Assembly: GCA_028876375.1 (NCBI GenBank)
Contig: JAGWSB010000017.1
Location: 1-38,314, forward strand
Length of the DNA: 38,314 nt
Source of the DNA: Chloroflexota bacterium
GTDB taxonomy: Bacteria > Chloroflexota > Limnocylindria > P2-11E
Direction: 5' to 3'
Part shown: piece after piece, positions 15,744 to 24,155 of the stretch
Position numbering within the stretch: the first letter of the stretch is position 1
Layout of the letters: every line of letters starts with the position of its first letter
The notes under the pieces: generated by a model
Seen by the model: the letters and a program-made list of their open reading frames with translations, nothing else
Told to the model about the DNA's origin: nothing
Databases searched by the model: none
Program-made: the position numbers and the translations under genes

Positions 15744-17580
15744 CGCGCTCGGCGAGCAGCTCGCGGTGCGTGCCCGTCTCCACGACGCGGCCCTTGTGAA
15801 GCACGATGATCCGGTCGACGTTCTGGATCGTCGACAAGCGGTGCGCGATGACGATCGAGGTCCGGCCGCGCATGAGCTTCTCCAGCGCGTCCTGGATGAG
15901 GTGCTCGGTCTCGGTGTCGACCGAGGACGTCGCCTCGTCGAGGACGAGGAGGATCTCGGGGTTGAACGCGATCGCGCGCGCGAACGCGAGCAGCTGCTTC
16001 TGCCCGACGCTCAGCATCGAGCCGCGCTCGGTGACGACCGTCTCGTAGCCCTCGGGCAGACGGTCGATGAAGCGGTCCGCGTTGACGAACCGCGCCGCCG
16101 CGCGCACGCGCTCGTCGGAGATCGTCGCGTCGTTGAGCCGGATGTTCGACGCGATCGTGCCGGCGAAGATGAACGGATCCTGGAGGACGACGCCGATGTG
16201 GCGCCGCAGGTCCTGCTGCTTCAGGGATCGGACGTCGACGCCGTCGAGGAGGATGCGGCCGCGCTGCACGTCGTAGAAGCGCGAGACGAGGCTGATGATC
16301 GAGGTCTTCCCCGCCCCGGTCGCGCCGACGATCGCGACGCTCTCACCCGCGGAGATGGTGAAGTCGACGTCCTTGAGGATCCAGTCCGCGCCCGACCCTT
16401 CCTCGCGCGGCCCGTCCGGACGCGCCTCCGGGAGCGCCGCTTCGGCGGCGAGCTGGTAGGAGAACCAGACGTGGTCGAAGCGCACTTCGCCGCGCACGTG
16501 GCGCAGCTGCGCGGCGTCGGGCGGGTCGGCGATCGCCTGCGGCGTGTCGAGGAGCCGGAACACGCGCTCCGACGAGGCCATCGCCGCCTGGAGGATGTTG
16601 TATTTGTCCGCCAGGTCGAGGACGGGCTGGAAGAACTGCGAGATGAGCTGCCAGAACGCGAGGAGCGTTCCGACGGTCATCTGTCCTTGGAGGATCCAGT
16701 AGCTGCCGGCGAGCAGGAGCACCGCGCTCGTCGTCGCGCGCGTGAAGTTGACCGACGGCTGGAAGGTGCTCATGGCGCGCACGGCGCCCTGGTTCGCGCG
16801 GTAGAGGTCGGTGTTCAGCGTGTCGAAGCGACGGAACGTCTCACCCTCGCGCGTGAACAGCTGGATGACCGACATGCCCGAGAGCGTCTCGTTGAGGTAC
16901 GCGTTCACGCGCGCGAGCCGGATGCGGATGGACCGGAAGGACTCGCGCATCATGCCGCGGAAGTACGCCGTCATCAGGACGAGGATCGGCAGGGCGACGA
17001 AGGTGACGAGCGCAAGGCGAAGGTCGAGGAGAAGCATCACGACCATCACGCCGACGATGATGAAGACGTCGCCGAAGATCGAGACGACGCCGCGGCTGAC
17101 GAGGTCGATGAGGGCATCGATGTCGTTCGTGATGCGGGTCATCAGTCGCCCGACCGGGTTGCGGTCGTAGAAGGAGAGCGGCAAGTACTGCAGGTGGCGG
17201 AACAGCTCGAGACGGAGGTCGTACATGGCCCGCTGTCCGGCGATCGCCGTCAGGAGCGCCTGCACGTAGCGGATCGCCGACGAGAGCACGAGCACGCCGA
17301 AGTAGAGGAGCCCGTAGAGGGCGAGGCGCGACAGCCCGACGTCGACCGGGACCTGACCGTCGACCACCGGCGTGATGGAGCGGTCGACGACCTCCTTCGC
17401 CAGGATCGGCGGGACCACCTGCGACGCCGAGTACAGGAGGAGCAGGGCCATCGCGACCGCGACCATCGCCGTGTACGGCCGCACGTAGTGGAGCAGCCGC
17501 CGCATGAGGCGCGAGTCGTAGGCCTTCCCGAGGATCTCGTCCTCGTGGAAGAAACCGGTGCCGCCGTGGCCGTGCGCCAT
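15691..17580 (-). CDS. ABC exporter half-transporter, catalytic subunit of a heterodimer
   Basis: 629 residues: six transmembrane helices (about residues 35-330) followed by a nucleotide-binding domain. Walker A is GATGAGKTS, the Q-loop VVLQDPFIF, Walker B ILLVLDEATSSVD with the catalytic Glu present, and the H-loop His is in VIAHRLSTI. The signature motif is altered to LSVGQ rather than LSGGQ. A 20-residue Pro/Glu-rich insertion lies between FSYQ and the strand before Walker A. The start overlaps the stop of the partner gene as TGATG. Altered signature here and altered Walker B in the partner are what heterodimeric exporters of the TM287/288 or BmrCD type show. Substrate unknown; multidrug or lipid export is typical. 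Confidence 0.95.
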   Translation of the reverse strand: MAHGHGGTGFFHEDEILGKAYDSRLMRRLLHYVRPYTAMVAVAMALLLLYSASQVVPPILAKEVVDRSITPVVDGQVPVDVGLSRLALYGLLYFGVLVLSSAIRYVQALLTAIAGQRAMYDLRLELFRHLQYLPLSFYDRNPVGRLMTRITNDIDALIDLVSRGVVSIFGDVFIIVGVMVVMLLLDLRLALVTFVALPILVLMTAYFRGMMRESFRSIRIRLARVNAYLNETLSGMSVIQLFTREGETFRRFDTLNTDLYRANQGAVRAMSTFQPSVNFTRATTSAVLLLAGSYWILQGQMTVGTLLAFWQLISQFFQPVLDLADKYNILQAAMASSERVFRLLDTPQAIADPPDAAQLRHVRGEVRFDHVWFSYQLAAEAALPEARPDGPREEGSGADWILKDVDFTISAGESVAIVGATGAGKTSIISLVSRFYDVQRGRILLDGVDVRSLKQQDLRRHIGVVLQDPFIFAGTIASNIRLNDATISDERVRAAARFVNADRFIDRLPEGYETVVTERGSMLSVGQKQLLAFARAIAFNPEILLVLDEATSSVDTETEHLIQDALEKLMRGRTSIVIAHRLSTIQNVDRIIVLHKGRVVETGTHRELLAERGVYHRLYELQYRAHQPA

Positions 17581-19427
17581 CAGGGCGTCCCCTCCCCCAG
17601 GCCCTCACCGGGGATCCGCGGCGCACGCGCGACCGAGCCGTCCTCCGGCTCGGGTCGCACGCGACGCTCGTGCTCGGCCTGTTCGACGTCGACCTCGAGC
17701 TCCTCTTCGAGGAGCTGCCGGCGATACATCTGGGCGTACAGCCCGCCGGTCGCGAGGAGCTGCGCGTGCGTTCCTCGCTCGACGATCCGTCCGTCGTCGA
17801 GGACGAGGATCTCGTCCGCGTCCTTCACGGTCGAGATGCGGTGCGCGACGACGATGCTCGTCCGCTCGCGCATGACGCCGCGGAGCCGGCGGAGGATCTC
17901 CGACTCGGTGTACGTGTCGACCGCCGACAGCGCGTCGTCGAGGATGAGCACGCGCGGGTCCTTCGCCACGGCCCGCGCGATCGCGGCGCGCTGCTTCTGG
18001 CCGCCGGAGAGCGTTACGCCCCGCTCGCCGATCATCGTGTCGTAGCGCGCGGGGAAGTCCTCGACGTCCTTGTCCAGCTGGGCCACGTCGGCGGCCCACT
18101 CGAGGCGCTCTTCGGGCAGCTCCTGCTCGCTGCCGAACCCGACGTTCTCGCGCAGCGGCAGGGAGAACAGGTACGTCTCCTGCGGCACGTAGCCGATCGC
18201 GCGCCGCAGCACGGGCAGCGGGTAGCGCCGGACGTTCACGCCGTCGACGAGCACCTCGCCCTGTTGGACGTCGAAGAGTCGCGGGATGAGGTTGACGAGG
18301 GTCGACTTCCCCGATCCGGTCGGACCGACGATCGCCAGCGACCCGCCGGCGGGCACCGTGAAGGTCACGTCCCGCAAGACGATCGTGTTGCCGTACGCGA
18401 AGGTGACGCCGCGCAGCTCGACCTCCCCGCGGATCGGCGAGGCGACGGGGTCGATCGGCTCGGCGATCGCCGCGCGGGCGTCGAACAGCTCTTGCAGCCG
18501 CACGAGCGACGCCCAACCCTGCTGGAAGATGTTCGTGATCTCTCCGAACGAGATCATCGGCCACTGCAGCAGGTAGAGGTAGGCCACGAACTGGATCAGC
18601 TCGCCGACGGTCATCTTGCGGCCGATGGCGTCGGTGCCGCCGACGTACAGCGCGGCGAGGACCGCGCAGCCCATGATGAAGTTCATCGCCGGCCACACCA
18701 GGCCGTTGAGGCGCGCGAGGTCGATGGCGCGCCGGACGTACTCCATGTTGACGTCGGCGAACGAGCGGATCTCCGGCTCCTCCTGCGAGTAGGCCTTCAC
18801 CACGCGGATGCCCGAGAAGTTCTCCTGCGCCTTGGTCGAGAGGTCGCCGAACTGCGCCTGGAGCTGCTGGAACCTCTCATTCACGCGCCGTCCGATGGCC
18901 CAGAAGCTCACCGACGCGACGGGCATGAGGACCAGGCTGAGAACGGTCAGCTTCACGTTGACCTGCAGCATCGACGCGATCGAGAGCACGAGGATCGACG
19001 TCGTCGAGACGAGCATCAGGATCCCGAAGCCGTACATCTGGCGCACGGCGGTGAGGTCGTTCGTGAGCCGCGCCATGAGGTCGCCGATCCGCTGGTGCTG
19101 GAAGTAGCCGAGCTCCATCTCCTCGAGGTGCGAGAGGAGGTCGTTGCGCATCTCGTACTCGACGAGGCGCGATGAGTCGATGATCTGATACCGCCCGAAG
19201 CCGCGGACGAGCGCCTCCATCGCCGCGACGCCGATCATCGCGAGCGCGAGGACGACGATCGCCGAGAAGGGCGCCCCGCCGTTCACGTCGTCGACGATCC
19301 CGCCGATGAAGCGCGGCGGGATCACCGCGAAGAACGAGGAGGCGACGACGGTGATCGTCCCTGCGATGAGCTTCGACCGATGGCGGCGGAGGTAGCGGAG
19401 GAAGGTCGATCTGGAGCGTGAGGCCAC
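17580..19427 (-). CDS. ABC exporter half-transporter, degenerate-site subunit
   Basis: 615 residues: an N-terminal six-helix domain and a nucleotide-binding domain with Walker A GPTGSGKST, Q-loop YVPQETYLF, an intact signature LSGGQKQR, Walker B VLILDDALSAVD and H-loop VVAHRIS. The residue after the Walker B Asp is Asp, not the catalytic Glu, so the site formed by this subunit's Walker motifs and the partner's LSVGQ should be hydrolysis-poor, while the other site is canonical. The GTG start is 12 bp after the MFS gene. The C-terminal tail (about 40 residues, Glu/Arg-rich) is longer than usual. It forms the exporter with the 15691-17580 product. Confidence 0.95.
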   Translation of the reverse strand: MASRSRSTFLRYLRRHRSKLIAGTITVVASSFFAVIPPRFIGGIVDDVNGGAPFSAIVVLALAMIGVAAMEALVRGFGRYQIIDSSRLVEYEMRNDLLSHLEEMELGYFQHQRIGDLMARLTNDLTAVRQMYGFGILMLVSTTSILVLSIASMLQVNVKLTVLSLVLMPVASVSFWAIGRRVNERFQQLQAQFGDLSTKAQENFSGIRVVKAYSQEEPEIRSFADVNMEYVRRAIDLARLNGLVWPAMNFIMGCAVLAALYVGGTDAIGRKMTVGELIQFVAYLYLLQWPMISFGEITNIFQQGWASLVRLQELFDARAAIAEPIDPVASPIRGEVELRGVTFAYGNTIVLRDVTFTVPAGGSLAIVGPTGSGKSTLVNLIPRLFDVQQGEVLVDGVNVRRYPLPVLRRAIGYVPQETYLFSLPLRENVGFGSEQELPEERLEWAADVAQLDKDVEDFPARYDTMIGERGVTLSGGQKQRAAIARAVAKDPRVLILDDALSAVDTYTESEILRRLRGVMRERTSIVVAHRISTVKDADEILVLDDGRIVERGTHAQLLATGGLYAQMYRRQLLEEELEVDVEQAEHERRVRPEPEDGSVARAPRIPGEGLGEGTP

Positions 19428-19439
19428 TCGCGGATCAGT

Positions 19440-20774
19440 CTATCGGGGCGCTCCTGTGTCACGCGATACATTCGCCAGCCCTCGCCCGACCATCGCGATC
19501 CGTCGCACTCGACGACCACCCATCCACACGCCGATCACGAGGATGGCCGCTCCGACGAAGACGGGGGCGATGCCCCAGATGTCGGCGACGGGTCCGATGA
19601 CGAGGAGCGGCAGGAGGCTGAAGACCGAAACGAGCATGTTGAGCACGCCGAATACGCGGCCGCGGATCACCTCCGGGAGCTCCTCCTGGATGTACGTCAT
19701 CGACGGCACGGTGATGAACGCGTAGGAGATCCCGAACACGAACGCGGTGAGCGTCACGACCCCGATGAAGTACGGGAGACCCTCCAGCCCGCCGCCCTGC
19801 GCGGCACGCCCGGCGACGAGCGCGACGGGGCGGGCCGCGGCGAGCACGACGAGGGCGACGGCCGCGGTGCCGAGCCCGAGCCCGACGGCGCGGCTGTGGC
19901 CGATCCGCGGGCTCACCGCGTTCAACGTGCCGAGGCCCGCGATCACGCCGATCCCGGCCGGCGCGACGAGGAGCGCGAAGGAGCGCTCCGGCAGGAGCAG
20001 CACCTCGCGGACGTAGCCGGGAGCGAGCGCTCCCGCCATCGCCACGAGGGTGTACGTCACGGCGATGTAGACGAGCGACCAGGTGATGGCCGGCTGCTTC
20101 GTGAGGAACGCCAGCGCCTCGCCGACGTCGCGGCGCCCGCGGTCGATGGCCTGCCCGGCGACGTCGACACCCAGCCGCTCGGCGACCGGCGCCCCCGGGG
20201 GCAGGGTCGCGCAGAGGATCGCCGACGCGGCGAACATCGCCACGATGATCGCGAAGAGCGTCGGGTAGCCGGCGAAGGCGACGACCAGAGGCGCGACGAT
20301 GATGAACCCGAGGAGGAAGGCGCCGTTGAAGGTGAACGTGAACAGCGAGTTCGCGGTCAGGAGATCGCGCTTGCGTACGATCGCCGGCAGCGTCGCCGCC
20401 TCGGCGGGAACGAAGAAGACCGTGACCGAAGCGACGAGGAAGTTCACGGCGTAGGCGGTGACGAGGTCGCGGCCGAACAAGAGCGTCACGGTGACGGCCA
20501 GCGCCCGCAGCGCGTTCGTGACGACGAGGACGAGCCTCTTGTCGCTGCGGTCGACGAAGACGCCCGCGAGGATCCCGAACAGGACCGGGGGTACGACGGC
20601 GAACAAGATGAGGAGCGACGAGGACGTGTTCGACTTCGTCAGCTCCGCGACGAGGGCGATGAGCGCGGACGTCAACGCGTTCGCCGCCGTCATGGACAGG
20701 ATCTGCGCCGACCAGACGGCGAGGAACGCGCGGTTGCGCAGCAGGCCGTGCTGTGCCGCTTCTCCGAGCTCCAC
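19440..20774 (-). CDS. Major facilitator superfamily transporter (MFS_3/enterobactin-exporter-like)
   Basis: 444 residues from the GTG at 20774. The track start at 20927 lies inside the DUF951 gene and its extra residues are a shadow. About twelve hydrophobic helices are visible, with the typical N-half motif GILAGVFVDRSDKRLVL between helices 2 and 3 and a related loop PEVIRGRVFGVLNM in the C-half, as in EntS-like exporters. A basic cytoplasmic loop (VDVAGQAIDRGRRDVGEAL) separates the halves. It probably exports a small molecule by proton antiport. It starts two bases after the DUF951 stop and is followed by the ABC exporter pair, so three exporter genes are contiguous. Confidence 0.9.
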   Translation of the reverse strand: MELGEAAQHGLLRNRAFLAVWSAQILSMTAANALTSALIALVAELTKSNTSSSLLILFAVVPPVLFGILAGVFVDRSDKRLVLVVTNALRALAVTVTLLFGRDLVTAYAVNFLVASVTVFFVPAEAATLPAIVRKRDLLTANSLFTFTFNGAFLLGFIIVAPLVVAFAGYPTLFAIIVAMFAASAILCATLPPGAPVAERLGVDVAGQAIDRGRRDVGEALAFLTKQPAITWSLVYIAVTYTLVAMAGALAPGYVREVLLLPERSFALLVAPAGIGVIAGLGTLNAVSPRIGHSRAVGLGLGTAAVALVVLAAARPVALVAGRAAQGGGLEGLPYFIGVVTLTAFVFGISYAFITVPSMTYIQEELPEVIRGRVFGVLNMLVSVFSLLPLLVIGPVADIWGIAPVFVGAAILVIGVWMGGRRVRRIAMVGRGLANVSRDTGAPR

Positions 20775-20776
20775 GT

Positions 20777-20989
20777 TCAGTCCGAGGGTGCCAGCGGTCT
20801 CTCCACGAACCGCTTGATGTCCCTCTCCACGGCGCTCCGGCCCACGAGGACGCGGTGCCCGCAGGTCAGGCACCGCAACCCGATGTCCGCCCCGAGGCGG
20901 ACGATGCGCCAGGTGTCCCCGCCGCACGGATGTCGCTTCCGGAGCATGACGACGTCATCCATGTACAGCGGTATGGGCGGCCGAGGCAT
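20777..20989 (-). CDS. DUF951 zinc-ribbon protein
   Basis: 70 residues. The core KRHPCGGDTWRIVRLGADIG and RCLTCGHRVLVGRSAVER is the DUF951 pattern: an HPCG followed by a CxxCGH, four potential zinc ligands. An internal ATG at residue 10 (MDDVVMLRKR) is a possible start closer to the family norm. DUF951 proteins are small, widespread in Firmicutes and Chloroflexota, and of unknown function; they may bind nucleic acid. The gene sits 12 bp after a DUF881 gene and 2 bp before the MFS gene, so it is co-transcribed. Confidence 0.88.
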   Translation of the reverse strand: MPRPPIPLYMDDVVMLRKRHPCGGDTWRIVRLGADIGLRCLTCGHRVLVGRSAVERDIKRFVERPLAPSD

Positions 20990-21001
20990 GCGCGGCCGAG
21001 T

Positions 21002-21652
21002 CTATTGGGCCGCGAGCGGAGGCAGATCGAGCGCGTTCTCGCGCGTCACCGTGAAGCGCGTGCGCTGGTAGATCAGCTGGAACTGCCCGACGATCCCTCC
21101 GGTGCGCGTCATCGCGACGTACAGCACGTCGGACGCGCCGATCGACCGGACCGTCCACGGTCCGCGCACGCCCGTCCCGTCGACGACGAGATCCCCGTTC
21201 GCGCCCGCGGCGAACCAGCTGCGTGGTCCGACGCGCGCGTCGTTCACCGCGATCGCTTCCGCGCCCGCGTTGCGCAGCTCGTTCACCAGATCGGAGAGCG
21301 CGTGGTCGTCGAACGGTCCGTCGACGCGGATCGAGATCCCCGGCCCGGTGACGCGGCTCTGTGCGGAGAAGACCTCGAGCTGCTCCAGCTGACGCTGCGA
21401 CTCCTCGAGCGTTCCTTGCCCGCCCGACACCTGGCTCTGCGCGCGGTCGACGCGCAGCTGGAGGTCGAAGATCTCCTCGCGCAGCTGGCGGTTGCGATCG
21501 TTGAGATCGGCGATGAGCGTGGTGAGCGACTCCGGCGTCTCTTGCTCCAGGCTCCGTGAGTACACGTCGCGCGAGCGGAACTGCGATACGACGAGCACGC
21601 CGAGAAGAAGGGCGACAGCGGCGACGGCGGCGCCCCCGACGCGGGATCTCAC
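21002..21652 (-). CDS. DUF881 (YlxW-like) membrane-anchored protein, second copy
   Basis: 216 residues from a GTG at 21652 that overlaps the preceding DUF881 stop as GTGA. The 430-residue track ORF extends through the wrong frame of that gene. One N-terminal membrane anchor (AAVAALLLGVLVVSQF), a coiled-coil segment (about residues 45-95, LIADLNDRNRQLREEIFDLQ onward), then the DUF881 domain with GISIRVDGPFDDHALSDLVN and NAGAEAIAVNDARV. In Firmicutes, DUF881 genes lie near the ftsZ/sepF region; the biochemical role is unknown. Two paralogues in tandem suggest a heteromeric complex. The domain faces outside if the single helix is inserted in the usual way. Confidence 0.88.
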   Translation of the reverse strand: MRSRVGGAAVAAVALLLGVLVVSQFRSRDVYSRSLEQETPESLTTLIADLNDRNRQLREEIFDLQLRVDRAQSQVSGGQGTLEESQRQLEQLEVFSAQSRVTGPGISIRVDGPFDDHALSDLVNELRNAGAEAIAVNDARVGPRSWFAAGANGDLVVDGTGVRGPWTVRSIGASDVLYVAMTRTGGIVGQFQLIYQRTRFTVTRENALDLPPLAAQ

Positions 21653-22371
21653 TGCGGCGTCGCCGATCGGACGACGACGGGACCCCCATACGCCGGGAGC
21701 GTCACCGCGGGGACGCTCGCGATGCGGAGGTCGACCACCTGCTGATCGCGTCGGCGCTTGAGGTCGCTCAGCTGCGAGGGGTCGTCGACGACGGCGAGGA
21801 TCGACGACGTCGGCCCGACGGCCGTCACGGTGAAAGGCGCGGAGACGATGCTCCCGTTGACGACGATGGTGCCGCCGACGCAGTACACGCTCGACGACGC
21901 CACGATCCGCTCGCCGTCGATCGCGACCGCGCGCGCCCCGCCTCGCCAGGCGGCGTTGACGATATCCGTGAGATCCGGAGCGAAGCACGGGAGACGGTCC
22001 TGCGTGAGATCGGCGGCGGCGCGCGTCGCGTCGAGGGTGACGACGACGCCCTCCCCCGATGCGTCGGTGAGACCGGCGCGCCGCTTGAGGTCGTCGAGCT
22101 GGGCGGATAGGTCGCGGACCGTCCCGTTCTGGGCGGCGCCCGCCCGCTGGAGCTGATCGAGCTTCGCGCGGACGTCCGCGAGCTGCGCCTTGAGCGACGT
22201 CTGCTCGTCCTGCAGCCGGCCGAGGCTCGCGGTGAGCGGGTCGATGTAGCGGATGCCGACGTCGCGCGAGCCGGGTGCCGCGAGCGTCGCCCACTGAGCC
22301 GCCACCAGGAAGCCGAAGACGAGGGCCGGAACGGCGATCGCGAGGCCCTTCTGCAGCGCGACGGAACGCAT
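21649..22371 (-). CDS. DUF881 (YlxW-like) membrane-anchored protein, first copy
   Basis: 240 residues from the ATG at 22371; in-frame GTG codons at 22392 and 22431 are alternatives and none has a strong ribosome-binding site. A membrane anchor (GLAIAVPALVFGFLVAAQW) is followed by a coiled coil (about residues 45-90, LGRLQDEQTSLKAQLADVR onward) and a DUF881 domain with GEGVVVTLDATRAAADL, DIVNAAWRGGARAVAIDGERI and a Cys pair (LPCFAP, VYCVGG). It is the first gene of the long minus-strand series that runs down to the Nuo genes. The upstream 110 bp separate it from the divergent tRNA-Arg. Confidence 0.87.
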   Translation of the reverse strand: MRSVALQKGLAIAVPALVFGFLVAAQWATLAAPGSRDVGIRYIDPLTASLGRLQDEQTSLKAQLADVRAKLDQLQRAGAAQNGTVRDLSAQLDDLKRRAGLTDASGEGVVVTLDATRAAADLTQDRLPCFAPDLTDIVNAAWRGGARAVAIDGERIVASSSVYCVGGTIVVNGSIVSAPFTVTAVGPTSSILAVVDDPSQLSDLKRRRDQQVVDLRIASVPAVTLPAYGGPVVVRSATPQ

Positions 22372-22445
22372 CTGAATGGAAGTGTCGGGCACGGCTGCAA
22401 CCTGCCGCCGGGGCCGTATCGCTCCGCTCACGGCCCCGTCGTGGC

Positions 22446-22451
22446 TACGAT
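22446..22451 (+). promoter_or_regulatory. Candidate -10 box of tRNA-Arg
   Basis: TACGAT lies 29 nt upstream of the tRNA-Arg 5' end on the plus strand. The distance fits a precursor with a short 5' extension. It lies in the divergent interval with the DUF881 gene. The spacing to any -35 was not convincing. Confidence 0.3.
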
Positions 22452-22480
22452 GCGTCCGCAGCAGCCGCTCGCAGCTCCTA

Positions 22481-22553
22481 GGGGCTGTAGCTCAGAGGAC
22501 AGAGCAGGTCCGTCCTAAGGACTTGGTCGTGGGTTCGACTCCCACCAGCCCCT
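22481..22553 (+). tRNA. tRNA-Arg (anticodon CCT)
   Basis: Cloverleaf: acceptor GGGGCTG/CAGCCCC, D stem GCTC/GAGC, anticodon stem GGTCC/GGACT (one G-U pair) with loop GTCCTAA (anticodon CCT), T arm GTGGG-TTCGACT-CCCAC. It reads AGG. No encoded CCA. Confidence 0.96.
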
Positions 22554-22587
22554 CCGCCGCCATCCACGCGCGGAGGGTCCGCGGCTT

Positions 22588-22593
22588 TACACT
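22588..22593 (+). promoter_or_regulatory. -10 box of tRNA-Pro(CGG)
   Basis: TACACT, 11 nt upstream of the tRNA 5' end, the same distance as the TAAACT box of tRNA-Val. The same hexamer precedes tRNA-Pro(GGG). Confidence 0.5.
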
Positions 22594-22604
22594 GCGAGCT
22601 CGAA

Positions 22605-22677
22605 CGGGGTGTAGCGCAGCCTGGTAGCGCGCTGCGTTCGGGACGCAGAAGTCGCGAGTTCAAATCTCGCCACCCCG
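22605..22677 (+). tRNA. tRNA-Pro (anticodon CGG)
   Basis: Cloverleaf: acceptor CGGGGTG/CACCCCG, D stem GCGC/GCGC, anticodon stem CTGCG/CGCAG with loop TTCGGGA (anticodon CGG), T arm GCGAG-TTCAAAT-CTCGC, discriminator A. It reads CCG. CCA is not encoded. Confidence 0.96.
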
Positions 22678-22694
22678 ACAGCCGCGCGGACCCT

Positions 22695-22707
22695 TGACCG
22701 CCGGTCA
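22695..22707. terminator. Possible bidirectional hairpin between tRNA-Pro and the BNR gene
   Basis: TGACCG-C-CGGTCA is a perfect 6-bp inverted repeat between convergent units; the BNR stop codon lies inside it. There is no U-tract, so termination is only suggested by position. Confidence 0.25.
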
Positions 22708-23865
22708 GAGCGTCGCCGTGGACACCGACATCACCGGCGGGAGGAAGTCGGCGACCATGGCCCAGGTCCGCCCTTCGTCGGGGCTTGCCCAGACCTCGCC
22801 GCCCTCGGTGCCGAAGTAGATGCCGACGGGATCGAGCCGGTCGACGGCCATCCCCTCGCGCAGCACCTCCGAGCGCGCGCCTTTCGGCAGCCCGCGCGCC
22901 TGCCGCTTCCACGACCGCCCCGCGTCGGTCGTCGCGTAGACGGCGATGCCGGGGTCGGGCGCGATGCGCGTCTGCCCCTCGAGCGGGATCACGTACGCCG
23001 TCTTCGGATCGTGCGGGTGGATCGCGGACGCGAAGCCGAACGAGTACTTGTCGAACTGCAGGCTCGCCTCGGGAAGCCCCGCGCTCGTCTCGCGCCACCG
23101 CCCGTCACCGCCGTCGAGCCAGTACACCCCGAAGTGGTTCTGCTGGAAGCGGACGCCCGGAGCGGTGGGGTGGGCCACCAGGTGGTGTACGCAGAACCCG
23201 ACCTCGGGCTCCTTCTGCGGATCCATCGGGTTGACGAGGCCCTTGTTGCGCGTGCTCCAGGTCTTCCCGCCGTCCGCCGACTCGAAGACGCCCACGGCGC
23301 TGATGCCTATCTGCATCTTCTTGGCATCCGCGGCATCGATGGCGATCGAGTGGAGGATCAGGCCGCCCGCCCCCGGGTTCCACTGGTGGTGCGTCGGGTG
23401 GTCCGTGAGCGACGCGACCTCGCTCCACGTCTCGCCGCGGTCGTCGCTGCGGAAGAGCGCCGCCGGCTCGATCCCCGCCCACATCACCTTCGGCTGCGAG
23501 GCATGGCCGGGCTCGATGTGCCAGGTGCGCTCGAAGACGAGCTCGCGCGTCACCTGCTTCGGCGCCTGCTCGCCCTCGACCCAGGTGTGGTACGTCGCGA
23601 CCCTGCCCTTCGCGAAGGCCGGGTTCGAGACGACCTTCCACGTCTTGCCCTGGTCGCGGCTGACGCGGATCTTCGGACCGCCCCACGTGAGGTTGCAGGC
23701 CGCGAAGATCGAGTCGCCGTCGCGATGATCGAACGCGAGGTGGTGCACGGGCTCACCCGGGAAGAGCGGGCCTTCCGCCGTCCACCTCTTGCGTCCGGCA
23801 CCCGACCGGAAGATGTACGCGCCTTTCCTGGTGCCGACGAGCACCGCGACCTTCTTAGCCGCCAT
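22705..23865 (-). CDS. Asp-box (BNR/sialidase-like) beta-propeller protein
   Basis: 386 residues without signal peptide or membrane segment, so probably cytoplasmic. Five Asp-box motifs are visible: SRDQGKTW, SDDRGETW, SADGGKTW, TTDAGRSW and SPDEGRTW, spaced as in a six- or seven-bladed propeller. The opening VAVLVGTRKGAYIF is typical of the group annotated as WD40/YVTN/BNR-like or exo-alpha-sialidase; sialidase activity should not be assumed, since the arginine triad of true sialidases is not recognisable. The gene overlaps the stop of the MoaD/ThiS-like gene as TGATG, so propeller and ubiquitin-like protein are made together. It is the last gene of the four-gene operon. Confidence 0.88.
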   Translation of the reverse strand: MAAKKVAVLVGTRKGAYIFRSGAGRKRWTAEGPLFPGEPVHHLAFDHRDGDSIFAACNLTWGGPKIRVSRDQGKTWKVVSNPAFAKGRVATYHTWVEGEQAPKQVTRELVFERTWHIEPGHASQPKVMWAGIEPAALFRSDDRGETWSEVASLTDHPTHHQWNPGAGGLILHSIAIDAADAKKMQIGISAVGVFESADGGKTWSTRNKGLVNPMDPQKEPEVGFCVHHLVAHPTAPGVRFQQNHFGVYWLDGGDGRWRETSAGLPEASLQFDKYSFGFASAIHPHDPKTAYVIPLEGQTRIAPDPGIAVYATTDAGRSWKRQARGLPKGARSEVLREGMAVDRLDPVGIYFGTEGGEVWASPDEGRTWAMVADFLPPVMSVSTATL

Positions 23866-24146
23866 CAGTTCCCTCCCGACATCGCCGGCACCAGGGTGAG
23901 AACGTCGCCCTCGCGGAGCGGCGTGCCTTCCCCCTGCAGCCGGTGGATCTCGTCCTCGTTCCGAAAGACGTTCAGATGCTGACGGATGCGACCTTGCTCG
24001 TCACGGATCCGCTCTCGCAAGCCAGGCAGCTCACCCGGGAGCAGGTCGAGCGCTTCCCCGACGGTCCCCGCGTCCAGCGTCACCCGGCGCGCGCCGCCGG
24101 CCATATCGCTGAAAGCGCCATGGAGCCGCACCGTCACCCGCGCCAC
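23865..24146 (-). CDS. Free-standing ThiS/MoaD-family ubiquitin-like protein ending SGGN
   Basis: 93 residues of beta-grasp type: VTVRLHGAFSDMAGGARRVTL at the start, a helix (VGEALDLLPGELPGLRERI), LNVFRNEDEIHRL, and the C-terminal LREGDVLTLVPAMSGGN. Family members carry sulfur as a C-terminal thiocarboxylate on Gly-Gly or are conjugated to protein lysines (archaeal SAMPs). Here one Asn follows the Gly-Gly, so the tail must be trimmed, or activation would fail. It lies 9 bp after the PfkB kinase gene and overlaps the propeller gene. It is distinct from the ubiquitin-like domain fused to the CoA-transferase upstream; both share the VPAxSGG ending. Confidence 0.9.
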   Translation of the reverse strand: MARVTVRLHGAFSDMAGGARRVTLDAGTVGEALDLLPGELPGLRERIRDEQGRIRQHLNVFRNEDEIHRLQGEGTPLREGDVLTLVPAMSGGN

Positions 24147-24155
24147 GCGGGGACG

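Noticed and set aside
15319-18045. A 908-residue plus-strand ORF.
   Set aside because: It is antisense to two clear ABC transporter genes, is rich in Arg/Asp/Glu as expected of a GC-rich shadow, and has no domain.
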